Below the pieces are notes generated by a model, which searched no databases, was not told the origin of the DNA, and saw nothing but the letters and a program-made list of their open reading frames with translations. A program made the translations under genes and the position numbers. 64,000 nucleotides of DNA from Bacteroidales bacterium (GTDB lineage Bacteria; Bacteroidota; Bacteroidia; Bacteroidales; F082): positions 1 through 64,000 of the forward strand of contig JAKSMV010000015.1 of NCBI GenBank assembly GCA_024400425.1, written 5' to 3'. Every line of letters begins with the position of its first letter. Position 1 is the first letter of the stretch. Shown one piece after another: positions 29,077 to 37,131 of the stretch.

Positions 29077-30066
29077 TTACTTTTCCATTCGGTTGGCAAC
29101 AATGTCGATGGCTAAATAAAGTGCCCTGCGGAACGAGTCGGGTGAGGCTTGTTTGGCATTGGCAATGTCGAAAGCAGGACCATGCATTGGAGCCGTGCAG
29201 ATGCCTGGCAATCCTGCAAGATAGAAAGCGCCTTGCTCCACCGACATGATTTTGAATGGAAGCATGCCTTGCTCGTAGGTCATGGCAAGAATGGCATCGT
29301 ATTTCTGCCATTGTCCTGTTGTGAACAGATGTGATGCAGAGAAAGGACCAAAAGCCATCGTGCCGTTTTGCTGTGCTTCTGCAATGGCAGGCATGAGTAT
29401 GGTCTTGTCTTCGCCTTGAGGTTCGTCGGCATGCGGATTGATGCCCATGACTGCAATTTTCGGTGACGACAAATTGAAGTCCGTTTTTAAAGCCTGCGAT
29501 ACGATTTTCAGCTTCTTCATCACCATTTCCTTGTTGATGGACTGCAAAGCCGCACTGAGGGGCATGTCGTCGGTGGCGAGGGCTATGCGCATACGGTCGC
29601 TGACCAACATCCTGACGAAATCGGAATGTCCGAACATGGACGAAATGAAACCATGAAGGTTAATCGACACTGCTCGGCTGTCAGGTGCCATGACAAGGGC
29701 GTCGAGATAACCATTTTTCAAGTCAGTTACAGCCTGCTTTAACGAAAGTACCGACATTTCGGTGGAGAGTTCGGAAGGCGTGCCAGGAGTCAGTTTTAAC
29801 TCGTTCTCGACGATGTTGATGATGTTGAATTTCTGTTTCCAAGCTTGTCGTGCATCGCGAGTGAGCGAATAGTTGAACTCATCCATGCCGAAGTTCTTCT
29901 TGTAATACGAAAGCACCTTTGACTGACCATATAAAATAGGTGTGAGCATCGTGAGCAGGCGCGTATCGGCGAAGGCCTTCAAGATGATTTCGTAACTGAT
30001 GCCGTTGATGTCGCCATGGCTGATTCCAATGCAGGGCGAAGTAGGGGATGTTGTCTCGTTTTGCAT
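29077..30066 (-). CDS. PdxA-like protein (4-hydroxythreonine-4-phosphate dehydrogenase homologue) with altered active site
   Basis: The ATG at 30066 (MQNETTSPTSPCIGISHGD) is chosen; an in-frame extension to 30114 has no homology-like sequence. 329 residues. The overall order of PdxA motifs is kept: GDINGISYE (19-27), GHSDF (146-150), NPHAD (211-214) and a C-terminal TAPMHGPAFD. PdxA oxidises 4-phosphohydroxy-L-threonine in the pyridoxal phosphate pathway and holds a metal ion with three His. His147 and His212 are present, but the third, in the usual YHDQG, is replaced: residues 263-267 read TYEQG. The usual P-N/H-K substrate loop is PDSR. It is either a divergent Bacteroidota PdxA or a paralogue with changed chemistry. 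Confidence 0.72.
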   Translation of the reverse strand: MQNETTSPTSPCIGISHGDINGISYEIILKAFADTRLLTMLTPILYGQSKVLSYYKKNFGMDEFNYSLTRDARQAWKQKFNIINIVENELKLTPGTPSELSTEMSVLSLKQAVTDLKNGYLDALVMAPDSRAVSINLHGFISSMFGHSDFVRMLVSDRMRIALATDDMPLSAALQSINKEMVMKKLKIVSQALKTDFNLSSPKIAVMGINPHADEPQGEDKTILMPAIAEAQQNGTMAFGPFSASHLFTTGQWQKYDAILAMTYEQGMLPFKIMSVEQGAFYLAGLPGICTAPMHGPAFDIANAKQASPDSFRRALYLAIDIVANRMEK

Positions 30067-30111
30067 AGCCTCAATTTTTATCAAGTTGATTTTCAAAGCG
30101 AAAATCGACCT

Positions 30112-30119
30112 CAAAATTA
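30112..30119 (-). promoter_or_regulatory. -7 element for the PdxA-like gene (minus strand)
   Basis: CAAAATTA on the plus strand reads TAATTTTG on the minus, 45 bases ahead of the chosen ATG. It lies just inside the longer frame, supporting the shorter start. Confidence 0.55.
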
Positions 30120-30152
30120 GGCATTAAAATTTGAAAAACAAATTTTTTTATG

Positions 30153-31379
30153 TTATTTCAATGAAAAAGTCCATTTTTTAAACACTTCCATGATGGAATC
30201 GGTAGCTCCAACCTGTTTTTCCAGGTAATCGGAGCAGGTTTTTGAGGCAGAAACGTAAAAATCCTCATCATTCATCAGGCGGCTGAAAATGGATTCGAGT
30301 TGGTTTCCGTCGTTGATGGAGAAGGCTCCGCCGAGAGCAACCAAATCTACGGCTTCCTTGAAACTCTTGTATTTTGGACCGAAAACCACCGGGCAACCAA
30401 AGGTTACGGGTTCTTGGATATTGTGGATGTTAACCCCGAAGCCGCCGCCAATATAGACGAAACGTGCATATTGGTATAGTTGTGAAAGTATCCCAATGGT
30501 GTTGAGCACCAATACCTTCGTGGGCTTGTCGGCATCGAGTTCAGTGAAGAGCTGAAAATCGTCAAGTTGTGCCTTGATTTGGGAGATATGGCCCTCCGAA
30601 ATGTCGTGCGGTGCCATGATGAAACAGTAGTCGTCGGGCATTTCCTTGATGAAAGCGGTCAGAAGCTTCTCGTCAGGTTGCCATGAGCTTCCAGCTATGA
30701 TGCACTTTCTTCCGTCGATGAATCGCTCAATTTCAGGGAAAGGCTTCACCGTTTTGGCGATGGCAGCCACTCGGTCGAAACGTGTGTCGCCACATATTGT
30801 GACGTTCTCGAATCCGATGGAATGGAGCAAATCGGAAGTGACTTCGTCTTGCACATAAAAATGCGCCACATTTTGCAGTTGCTTGCGGAACCAGCCTCCG
30901 TACCATTTGAAGAAATATTGGTTGGGCTTGAGTATGAGCGAGGTGTAGAACAACGGAATGTCGTTTTGCTTTAGCGCTTGCATGTAGTTGAACCAGAACT
31001 CGTATTTGATGAAGAACGCTGCAATGAAATGATGGCGTTCAACCCATTGCTGGGCGTGCTTTGGCGTGTCGGTTGGAAGATAGACAACCTCGTCTGCGTA
31101 GGCGTAGTTTTTCCTGATTTCGTAACCCGATGGCGAGAAGAACGAAAGCGCAATCTGGTATTCGGGATGTTGTTGCTTGATAGCCTCCATCAACGGGCGA
31201 CCTTGTTCAAATTCGCCTAATGAAGCGGCATGGAACCAGATCCAATTGCCTCCTGGTTTTGGGGCGGGAAGCATTTTGCGACCATCAACCCATTGCTTGG
31301 CTTTCTTGTTGCCTGCCGTGGCGGCCAATCTGACTCCAAGGCTGTAAAGCCTAATGGCGAGGGTGTAGATGCAACGCAT
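30153..31379 (-). CDS. waaA: 3-deoxy-D-manno-octulosonic acid (Kdo) transferase
   Basis: A 408-residue GT-B enzyme. The N-terminal hydrophobic anchor and WIWFHAASLGEFEQGRPLMEAI are the WaaA/KdtA signature, with the catalytic Glu in the SLGE motif. The C-terminal half has IAGSSWQPDEKLL and a nucleotide-sugar site with FVYIGGGFGVNIHNIQEPVTFG. It adds Kdo from CMP-Kdo to lipid A precursor at the cytoplasmic face of the inner membrane. It is downstream of an outer-membrane barrel gene by 23 bases, so the two are probably co-transcribed. Confidence 0.94.
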   Translation of the reverse strand: MRCIYTLAIRLYSLGVRLAATAGNKKAKQWVDGRKMLPAPKPGGNWIWFHAASLGEFEQGRPLMEAIKQQHPEYQIALSFFSPSGYEIRKNYAYADEVVYLPTDTPKHAQQWVERHHFIAAFFIKYEFWFNYMQALKQNDIPLFYTSLILKPNQYFFKWYGGWFRKQLQNVAHFYVQDEVTSDLLHSIGFENVTICGDTRFDRVAAIAKTVKPFPEIERFIDGRKCIIAGSSWQPDEKLLTAFIKEMPDDYCFIMAPHDISEGHISQIKAQLDDFQLFTELDADKPTKVLVLNTIGILSQLYQYARFVYIGGGFGVNIHNIQEPVTFGCPVVFGPKYKSFKEAVDLVALGGAFSINDGNQLESIFSRLMNDEDFYVSASKTCSDYLEKQVGATDSIMEVFKKWTFSLK

Positions 31380-31402
31380 TGTTGGATTTGATTAGCAGAG
31401 TG

Positions 31403-32200
31403 TTAATTGTAGTAATAGGTATCTGGTTGACGCTGGTATAATGGAATGTTCCATGTGAAGCGGATGCCATAGTAAAGGTCGTTGAAGCGTTTCTGCTGGT
31501 CAACATAGCCGACGGGAACACCATCGAAGACGCGGAAATCGTAGGCGCGCAGGTTGTGGGTGCGAGCCCATGTCATCTCAAGCGAAATCGACCAGTTGAG
31601 CAGACGTGTGTCGTTGAGCATGAGGTAACCTGTTTCGAGATGGAAGGCTGCCCCGCCTCGCATCTGGTCGTAGCCATATTTGTAATCGCCATCAACTTGA
31701 TAAGGAGTGTTGTAAAGTTGGGTTTCGTAGTCGATGTTTATGCGATTGCGCAAATAACCCACACCACCTTTGATGAAAACGCCGCAGTTGGGATTAGGAC
31801 CGCATGGAATCAGTTTGCCGATTTCGCCTTGGAAGTGCAAACCGCGTTGGGCAACAGCAAGTGATGTCATGAGGCCACTGCCGCCAATCACTTCGCCATC
31901 CGTTGTCGTGATGCCTTCCCCCAAGATGTCGATGCGGTCGCCCTTCACTTTTGACCCGAATATGAAATGCCCGTTGACCCCCAAAAGCCAATCGTTTTCA
32001 GTCTTTTGCATGAATCCACCGCCGATGGTGCTGCTGATGCCGTATGTTGTCTTGTTGTCCATGGCTGGAAGATGGAAAGCGTAGGTCACTTGGATCATCG
32101 AGACAGGAATGGATTCCTTCATGATGCTCTTTTTTTGCTGTGCCTGCGATGCAAGGACAAAGGCCAAAAGAACTATGATTGTAGTAAATATTCTGCGCAT
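31403..32200 (-). CDS. Outer-membrane beta-barrel protein of unknown function
   Basis: A 265-residue protein with signal peptide MRRIFTTIIVLLAFVLASQAQ, then alternating amphipathic strands (YGISSTIGGGFMQ, WLLGVNGHFIFGS, GVFIKGGVGYLRNRINI, AAFHLETGYLML, YYGIRFTWNI) expected of an 8-12 strand barrel. It has no TonB box or enzyme motif. It is first in a two-gene unit with waaA, and its promoter directly abuts the acyltransferase stop codon upstream. A link to LPS or envelope assembly is inferred from waaA only. Confidence 0.75.
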   Translation of the reverse strand: MRRIFTTIIVLLAFVLASQAQQKKSIMKESIPVSMIQVTYAFHLPAMDNKTTYGISSTIGGGFMQKTENDWLLGVNGHFIFGSKVKGDRIDILGEGITTTDGEVIGGSGLMTSLAVAQRGLHFQGEIGKLIPCGPNPNCGVFIKGGVGYLRNRINIDYETQLYNTPYQVDGDYKYGYDQMRGGAAFHLETGYLMLNDTRLLNWSISLEMTWARTHNLRAYDFRVFDGVPVGYVDQQKRFNDLYYGIRFTWNIPLYQRQPDTYYYN

Positions 32201-32255
32201 AGTGATTAGTTTTCGTTTGAACGATTTTCGTTCGAATTTATTATGAATAGGGCTG

Positions 32256-32263
32256 CAAAGATA
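32256..32263 (-). promoter_or_regulatory. -7 element for the barrel-waaA unit (minus strand)
   Basis: CAAAGATA on the plus strand reads TATCTTTG on the minus. It touches the stop codon of the acyltransferase gene (32264). Confidence 0.65.
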
Positions 32264-32929
32264 TCAAAAATGTTCCCATCTCACTTCACGTTTCAAAATG
32301 GTGGGCGGATTGCCTCCAACGACTTGGTTGGTGCCTGCAAATTCCGACTTGAGCAACGTGCCGGCTGCCAATACCGAATTGTCGGGCATTTGGGCACCTT
32401 TCAGTATGATGCACTTGCAGCCAATCCAGACATGGTTGCCGATGACGATGGGCTTGTCTTCGTTGATGCGTTGGTTTTCTGTATCATACAAAGGATGCTC
32501 ATCGGTATCCATCAGCAATACGTCCCAACTCACGAGGCAATCGTTCCCGAAGGTGATTTCCTTGGCACATACAATGGTGCTTTCGGCTGTCATGTTGAAT
32601 TTTTCACCAAGGTTCAACTTGCCGCGCACGCTGATTTTCGAGCCATGACCGATGCTTGCTTTTCCGGAAAAATTCACTTCGCCACTCACTTGCCAGATGG
32701 TGCGCGAGCGCTTGCGGTCGTAGTGGCCTACATCGCCAAAACCAATCTTAATCATTGCAGTATCAATGTTTTCCGGTAAGTTTACTTTTCCGTTCAGCTC
32801 ACGCAAAAATGTGCGATGCGAGACGACAACAGGAAGCTTTACCGCTGTCTTGAATGGGAAATAATGGAAGTTGAAACGCAAGGTCTTCGGAATGGAACGA
32901 AGGATGTTGAAAAAGTCAAATGAGGTCAT
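32264..32929 (-). CDS. Left-handed beta-helix (hexapeptide) acyltransferase
   Basis: A 221-residue protein. From about residue 80 it has hexapeptide turns (VNFSGKASIGHGSKISVRG, LGEKFNMTAESTIVCAKEI) and the CoA-binding end IGNHVWIGCKCIILKGAQMPDNSVLAAGTLL, typical of the maltose/serine-type O-acetyltransferase superfamily. The likely catalytic His is in DTDEHPLYD. It probably acetylates a sugar or glycan using acetyl-CoA in the cytoplasm; the acceptor is unknown. It is divergent from malQ. The neighbours (waaA, two GT4 genes further away) suit an envelope-glycan role. Confidence 0.85.
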   Translation of the reverse strand: MTSFDFFNILRSIPKTLRFNFHYFPFKTAVKLPVVVSHRTFLRELNGKVNLPENIDTAMIKIGFGDVGHYDRKRSRTIWQVSGEVNFSGKASIGHGSKISVRGKLNLGEKFNMTAESTIVCAKEITFGNDCLVSWDVLLMDTDEHPLYDTENQRINEDKPIVIGNHVWIGCKCIILKGAQMPDNSVLAAGTLLKSEFAGTNQVVGGNPPTILKREVRWEHF

Positions 32930-32948
32930 TTCGTCGCTGATTTGCTTG

Positions 32949-32956
32949 CAAAACTA
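32949..32956 (-). promoter_or_regulatory. -7 element for acyltransferase gene (minus strand)
   Basis: CAAAACTA on the plus strand reads TAGTTTTG on the minus, 20 bases before the start. Confidence 0.5.
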
Positions 32957-32963
32957 ATAAAAT

Positions 32964-32991
32964 GAGGAATGCGGAACGAGGAATGCGGAAT
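32964..32991. repeat. Two tandem 14-bp copies in the malQ/acyltransferase intergenic region
   Basis: GAGGAATGCGGAAC (32964-32977) is followed directly by GAGGAATGCGGAAT (32978-32991). The pair lies between the two divergent -7 elements, where both -33 regions would fall. Confidence 0.8.
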
Positions 32992-32997
32992 AAAAAG

Positions 32998-33005
32998 TAC
33001 TTTTG
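32998..33005 (+). promoter_or_regulatory. -7 promoter element for malQ
   Basis: TACTTTTG, only 4 bases before the ATG at 33010, which would make the transcript almost leaderless. Confidence 0.5.
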
Positions 33006-33009
33006 TGGC

Positions 33010-34902
33010 ATGAAAGTCGTTTTTCACCTAAAATATGATAGCCATTGGGGCGAGGAACTTTTCCTTGTTGGCAATGCCGATGCTTTGGGTTCATGGAACC
33101 CCGAAAATGCGCTTGCGATGCGTTATGTGGATAATGGTTATTGGTCGGTCATTGTAGAACTTGATGAGTCGGGAACCGTTGAATATAAATACATTGTCAA
33201 GGAAAATGGTCTAACCAGATGGGAAACTCGCGGAAACCGTTGTTGGAAAGCTTCGAAGTCGGTTTGGGATGCCTTTGATGCTGAAACCCTGGAGAAAAAG
33301 ATAGGTGTGGCCGTTCCGCTTTTCAGTTTGCGTAGCGACAACGATTTCGGCATTGGCGAATTTCCCGACTTGATGAAATTGGCAGATTGGTGTGTGTCCA
33401 ATAACTTGAAAATCATCCAACTGCTTCCCATCAATGATACCACTGCGCATTTCGATTGGCACGATTCCTATCCTTATAATGCCATTTCGGCTTTTGCCTT
33501 GAATCCGGTTTATTTGAATCTTCAGGATTTGGGTGTTGAGGAGAACGAACTTTTCATAGATGAGCAGCAACAACTCAATTCGCTTTCGTTTGTTGATTAT
33601 CCGAAAGTGCTGAAATCCAAATGGAAATATCTAAAAATCGCTTTTTCGCAGCAATGGGAGTTGTTGCATAAGAATGAATGTTTCAAGTCGTTTTTTGAAC
33701 AAAACGAGGATTGGCTTGTCCCTTACGCCGATTTTTGCGCACGACGCGATGCCAACAATACGACAGATGTCAATCGTTGGTCGGAACATGCTGGCGAAGG
33801 CTACCGTGAGTTCTATTATTTCCTGCAATTCCATTGCGACAAGCAAATGCGTGAGGCTGTAAACTATCTGCATTCCAAAGGCATCATGCTGAAAGGCGAT
33901 TTGCCCATCGGTGTCAATCCGAAAGGTGTTGATGTGTATAGTCATCCCGACTTGTTCAACTGCAATGCCCAGGCTGGTGCGCCGCCCGACGACTTTGCCG
34001 AAGAGGGACAGAATTGGGGTTTTCCGACTTATAACTGGACTGTGATGAAGCGTGATGGCTTTGCTTGGTGGCGTCGTCGCTTGCAAGTCATGGCGCACTA
34101 TTTCGATGCCTATCGCATCGACCATATTCTCGGCTTCTTCCGCATTTGGGAAATTCCAAAAGGCAAGAAATCTGGCTTGCTGGGACATTTCAATCCGGCT
34201 TTGCCGTTGTTGAAAACTGAAATCGAAACCTTCGGTTTTCAGTTCGATGAAGAAAAATATGTGACTGGTGATTTGGAAACGCTTTTCATCAGGGATTCAT
34301 ACCAAATGGACAGATTCCATCCGCGCATCGCCTTGCAGAAGACGGATTTGTATAAAACGCTCGATGAAAAGCAAAAGGCTGCCATCGACAGGCTTTACGA
34401 TGACTTTTTCTATCACCGTCACAACGAATTTTGGAAGCAAAGCGCAATGGAAAAGTTGCCAATAATAATAGGTGCAACGGAAATGATTGCATGCGGAGAA
34501 GACCTTGGCATGATTCCCGCCACCGTTCCCGAGGTGATGCGGCAACTGGGTATCAAGAGCCTTGAGGTGGAGCGGATGCCGAAGGTTTTCGGCCGCGCCA
34601 CGGTGCAAACCGAAGATGTTCCAATGAACAGCGTCTTTACTACGGGCACACATGATATGCCAACACTTCGTGCGTGGCTGACTGAAAAAGGAGAAACACC
34701 CTCTTCAAACTCCATTAAAATGGTGATTGAGAGAATTATGGACAGTCCGGCTTGCTGGAATATTTTCCCTATTCAAGATTTGCTCGACACCGATGAAAAC
34801 AATTGGTCGGCTGACCCGAAGGACGACCAAATCAACGTGCCGGCCAATGCTGAAAACCATTGGAAATACAGAATGAAGCCGACGATTGAAGAATTGCTGT
34901 AA
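33010..34902 (+). CDS. malQ: 4-alpha-glucanotransferase with N-terminal starch-binding domain
   Basis: The ATG at 33010 is used; a frame extension to 32962 is made of the 14-bp repeat and the promoter. 630 residues. A CBM20-like starch-binding domain (about 1-100, LGSWNPENALAMRYVDNGYWSVIVEL) is followed by the GH77 barrel: GVAVPLFSLRSDNDFGIGEF, the nucleophile region YFDAYRIDHILGFFRIWEIP, the acid/base region CGEDLGMIP, and TTGTHDMPTLRAW. It transfers alpha-1,4-glucan segments in maltodextrin and glycogen use, in the cytoplasm. It is shorter than the two-CBM20 type often seen in this phylum: only one CBM20 unit is visible and the C terminus is complete. Confidence 0.92.
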   Translation: MKVVFHLKYDSHWGEELFLVGNADALGSWNPENALAMRYVDNGYWSVIVELDESGTVEYKYIVKENGLTRWETRGNRCWKASKSVWDAFDAETLEKKIGVAVPLFSLRSDNDFGIGEFPDLMKLADWCVSNNLKIIQLLPINDTTAHFDWHDSYPYNAISAFALNPVYLNLQDLGVEENELFIDEQQQLNSLSFVDYPKVLKSKWKYLKIAFSQQWELLHKNECFKSFFEQNEDWLVPYADFCARRDANNTTDVNRWSEHAGEGYREFYYFLQFHCDKQMREAVNYLHSKGIMLKGDLPIGVNPKGVDVYSHPDLFNCNAQAGAPPDDFAEEGQNWGFPTYNWTVMKRDGFAWWRRRLQVMAHYFDAYRIDHILGFFRIWEIPKGKKSGLLGHFNPALPLLKTEIETFGFQFDEEKYVTGDLETLFIRDSYQMDRFHPRIALQKTDLYKTLDEKQKAAIDRLYDDFFYHRHNEFWKQSAMEKLPIIIGATEMIACGEDLGMIPATVPEVMRQLGIKSLEVERMPKVFGRATVQTEDVPMNSVFTTGTHDMPTLRAWLTEKGETPSSNSIKMVIERIMDSPACWNIFPIQDLLDTDENNWSADPKDDQINVPANAENHWKYRMKPTIEELL

Positions 34903-34932
34903 GAATACCTTTGCAAAATCAAGTAAAAAGCA

Positions 34933-34940
34933 TATTTTTG
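34933..34940 (+). promoter_or_regulatory. -7 promoter element for deoC
   Basis: TATTTTTG lies 20 bases before the ATG at 34961. Confidence 0.6.
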
Positions 34941-34960
34941 CCTCAACAAATCCTAATATC

Positions 34961-35797
34961 ATGAATTTTAAGTCCTACGAATACACCGAAGAACAGCTTC
35001 AGCAGCGCATTGAGCAGATTATAGCTGAGCAAACACAAATATCAGACCGCAAGGAATCCTTGGCACGCATTTTCCAAAGCATTGATTTCACGACTTTGGA
35101 AGCCTTCGATAACGAAGAGAAAATCAACGAATTTTGTGCCAAGGCATTGGCTTTCCCGAAGCAAGAACCGTACCTTTCGGTACCAGCCATTTGTATTTAC
35201 AGCCCATTCGTGAAGCAAGCTAAGCAATTGCTTGCGGGCAGCGGCATTCATGTCGCCACCGTGGCTTGCGCTTTCCCATCAGGACAAATGCCTTTCGACT
35301 TGAAGGTCAAGGAAGTGGAATATTGTGTCGGGCAAGGCGCCGACGAAGTGGATATGGTTATCTCGCGCGGCACTTTCCTTGCAGGAAACTACGATGAGGT
35401 TTTCAACGAAATCAAGACCATCAAGGCGACTTGCAAGGATGCGCATCTGAAAGTCATTCTTGAAACGGGCGAGTTGAAAACTGTCGCCAACATTCGTAAA
35501 GCCAGCGAGTTGGCCATTTTGGCAGGTGCCGACTTCATCAAGACTTCGACGGGCAAGGTGCCTGTTGCCGCCACGCCTTTGGCTGCCATCATCATGATTG
35601 ACACGATTAAGGAATACTATGAAGCCACGGGCAAGAAAGTCGGTTTCAAGCCCGCCGGCGGCATGAAGACACCCGAAGACGCCATGACCTATTATTATCT
35701 GGTGAAAGGCATTCTTGGCGAGCAGTGGCTCAACAAGAACCTTTTCCGTGTAGGAACAAGCCGTTTGGCAGGTCAAATCATTGAAATGTTGAAATGA
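34961..35797 (+). CDS. deoC: Deoxyribose-phosphate aldolase
   Basis: The ATG at 34961 (MNFKSYEYTEEQLQQRIEQI) lies after the promoter and is preferred to a longer frame from 34886. 278 residues. The Schiff-base lysine is in DFIKTSTGK, the second active-site Lys in GFKPAGGMKTPEDA, and the Asp of VDMVISRG is present. It splits 2-deoxyribose 5-phosphate into glyceraldehyde 3-phosphate and acetaldehyde during deoxynucleoside catabolism. It belongs to the longer DeoC class. It seems to be transcribed alone. Confidence 0.95.
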   Translation: MNFKSYEYTEEQLQQRIEQIIAEQTQISDRKESLARIFQSIDFTTLEAFDNEEKINEFCAKALAFPKQEPYLSVPAICIYSPFVKQAKQLLAGSGIHVATVACAFPSGQMPFDLKVKEVEYCVGQGADEVDMVISRGTFLAGNYDEVFNEIKTIKATCKDAHLKVILETGELKTVANIRKASELAILAGADFIKTSTGKVPVAATPLAAIIMIDTIKEYYEATGKKVGFKPAGGMKTPEDAMTYYYLVKGILGEQWLNKNLFRVGTSRLAGQIIEMLK

Positions 35798-35877
35798 AAT
35801 TGCTTTTTATCAAGAATTGGAGAATTAGAGAATCATAGGACGCAGTGTAACTTGAAGTTGGTGCTCAGGCGCACGAG

Positions 35878-35930
35878 GAATGTAGAGATACCGCTTCGCG
35901 TCCCTTGAGCTTGCGAAAGGTTCTACATTC
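35878..35930. repeat. Degenerate palindromic repeat, family A (copy 3)
   Basis: GAATGTAGA (35878-35886) pairs with TCTACATTC (35922-35930), enclosing CCGCTTCGCGTCC. The arms equal the flanks of the copy in nqrA. It lies in the 217-base gap between deoC and the thioesterase gene, which holds nothing else recognisable. Confidence 0.65.
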
Positions 35931-36014
35931 AAAAAATAGGACTCTGGAGAAATCTCTTCATTCTCTACATTCTTGACAAATAATAAGGAAAATTTTTGAT
36001 AAACTCTTGAATTG

Positions 36015-36401
36015 ATGGAAACTAACGAATTGATAGGCTTGACGCGTAGCGAGGAAATCGTTGTCGAGCATAAGGATACGGCGGCTGTCTATGGTTCGGG
36101 CGCATTGGAAGTTTTCGCCACGCCTGCCATGATTGCCATGATGGAAATGACAAGCTTGAAATGTGTAGCCGACAAGATTGGAGAAGAGAATACCACAGTC
36201 GGTATCGCGGTCAATATCAAACACTTGAAGGCCAGTCCTGTGGGACACACCATCCGTTGTGATGCGAGAGTGGTTGAGGTGGATCGTAAGCGTTTGGTCT
36301 TCGAAGTGAAATGCTTCGATGGAGGCGAACTCGTTGGCGAAGGCACTCACGAGCGTTTCGTGGTGAACAGTGCCAAATTCATGAGTAAGAATTTGTCTTG
36401 A
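36015..36401 (+). CDS. Hot-dog fold thioesterase (FlK-like)
   Basis: A 128-residue protein from the ATG at 36015; a TTG one codon earlier is less likely. The motif ATPAMIAMMEMTSLKCV and GIAVNIKHLKASPVGHTIRCDARVVEVDRKRLVFEV match the fluoroacetyl-CoA thioesterase-like hot-dog family, with the conserved Glu and His probably at the active site (MMEM and the PVGH region). It hydrolyses an acyl-CoA thioester in the cytoplasm; substrate unknown. It is convergent with the 5-formyl-THF cyclo-ligase gene. Confidence 0.85.
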   Translation: METNELIGLTRSEEIVVEHKDTAAVYGSGALEVFATPAMIAMMEMTSLKCVADKIGEENTTVGIAVNIKHLKASPVGHTIRCDARVVEVDRKRLVFEVKCFDGGELVGEGTHERFVVNSAKFMSKNLS

Positions 36402-36407
36402 ATTTTC

Positions 36408-36456
36408 AAAAAAGCCTATGTCATACCGACGAAGGAGTGTATCTATAGGCTTTTTT
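36408..36456. terminator. Bidirectional hairpin terminator with repeat-derived loop
   Basis: AAAAAAGCCTAT (36408-36419) pairs with ATAGGCTTTTTT (36445-36456). The 25-nt loop (TCATACCGACGAAGGAGTG and on) resembles a common Bacteroidota intergenic repeat. Confidence 0.75.
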
Positions 36457-36460
36457 TGAG

Positions 36461-36519
36461 TGTAACAAATAACAATAGATTTCTTCCCTTTGGTCGAAAT
36501 GACATTGTTATTTGTTACA
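36461..36519. repeat. Long perfect inverted repeat (family B palindromic element)
   Basis: TGTAACAAATAACAAT (36461-36476) pairs perfectly over 16 bp with 36504-36519. The 27-nt loop contains CCCTTTGGTCGAAATGAC, a core seen in dispersed repeats of this phylum. The right arm runs over the stop codon (36515-36517) of the minus-strand gene. Confidence 0.8.
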
Positions 36520-37039
36520 GCGTGATGACTTCATCCATGCGGATGTCGAGCGGCTCGGTGGGCACCTCGTTGACCAATTGGAAGTCGAAGCAGATGCCAA
36601 TGCGCTTCACACCAAGGTGTTGGCAGAGGAAACGGTCGTAGTAGCCACGTCCACGCCCAATGCGGTTGCCGTTTCTGTCGAAAGCCACGCCAGGCACTAC
36701 AATCAAATCGAAATCACCAGTATAGGGTTCGTTTTGAGGCTCAAGGATGTTGAAGTCGCCCACGGCGAAAGTAGTATCTTTCCCAAACGCTACGGGAATG
36801 ATGTCGTCGCCCACGACGGTGGGAAGGATGATTTGCTTTTTCACATGCCATTTTTCGAGAAAAGCCTGCGTCTGCACCTCATCGGGGAGGGCGCTGTAAA
36901 GCATTACGCGTTCCGCTTTCACGAAGTCGGGATGCTGCTCCAGCTTGGCCATGATTTTTTCGGATTGTTCAAGCAACTGTTCCTTGGTGTGTTGCTTCTT
37001 GAGTGCCTTGATTTGCGCACGAAGTTCTTTCTTGTCCAT
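36515..37039 (-). CDS. 5-formyltetrahydrofolate cyclo-ligase
   Basis: The ATG at 37039 (MDKKELRAQIKALKKQHTKE) is preferred to an extension to 37090, which contains the promoter. 174 residues. Basic N-terminal helix, then VMLYSALPDEVQTQAFLEKW, and the ATP/folate site LIVVPGVAFDRNGNRIGRGRGYYDRFL, the family signature. It converts 5-formyl-THF to 5,10-methenyl-THF with ATP. Its last codons form part of a long inverted repeat that probably acts in 3'-end formation. Confidence 0.94.
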   Translation of the reverse strand: MDKKELRAQIKALKKQHTKEQLLEQSEKIMAKLEQHPDFVKAERVMLYSALPDEVQTQAFLEKWHVKKQIILPTVVGDDIIPVAFGKDTTFAVGDFNILEPQNEPYTGDFDLIVVPGVAFDRNGNRIGRGRGYYDRFLCQHLGVKRIGICFDFQLVNEVPTEPLDIRMDEVITL

Positions 37040-37065
37040 TGTAAGTGTGTACTCGTAAAATTTAG

Positions 37066-37073
37066 CAAAGATA
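37066..37073 (-). promoter_or_regulatory. -7 element for the cyclo-ligase gene (minus strand)
   Basis: CAAAGATA on the plus strand reads TATCTTTG on the minus, 27 bases before the start. Confidence 0.6.
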
Positions 37074-37104
37074 GGACTATTTCGCGACAAGTGTGTTTTT
37101 TTTC

Positions 37105-37112
37105 TATTTTTG
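37105..37112 (+). promoter_or_regulatory. -7 promoter element for the M1 peptidase gene
   Basis: TATTTTTG lies 19 bases before the ATG at 37132 and 31 bases from the divergent cyclo-ligase element. Confidence 0.6.
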
Positions 37113-37131
37113 CAACATCAATTTATTAGAT

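Noticed and set aside
32962..33009. N-terminal extension of MalQ by 16 residues
   Set aside because: The extension is translated from the 14-bp tandem repeat and the promoter; CBM20 homology starts right after the ATG at 33010.
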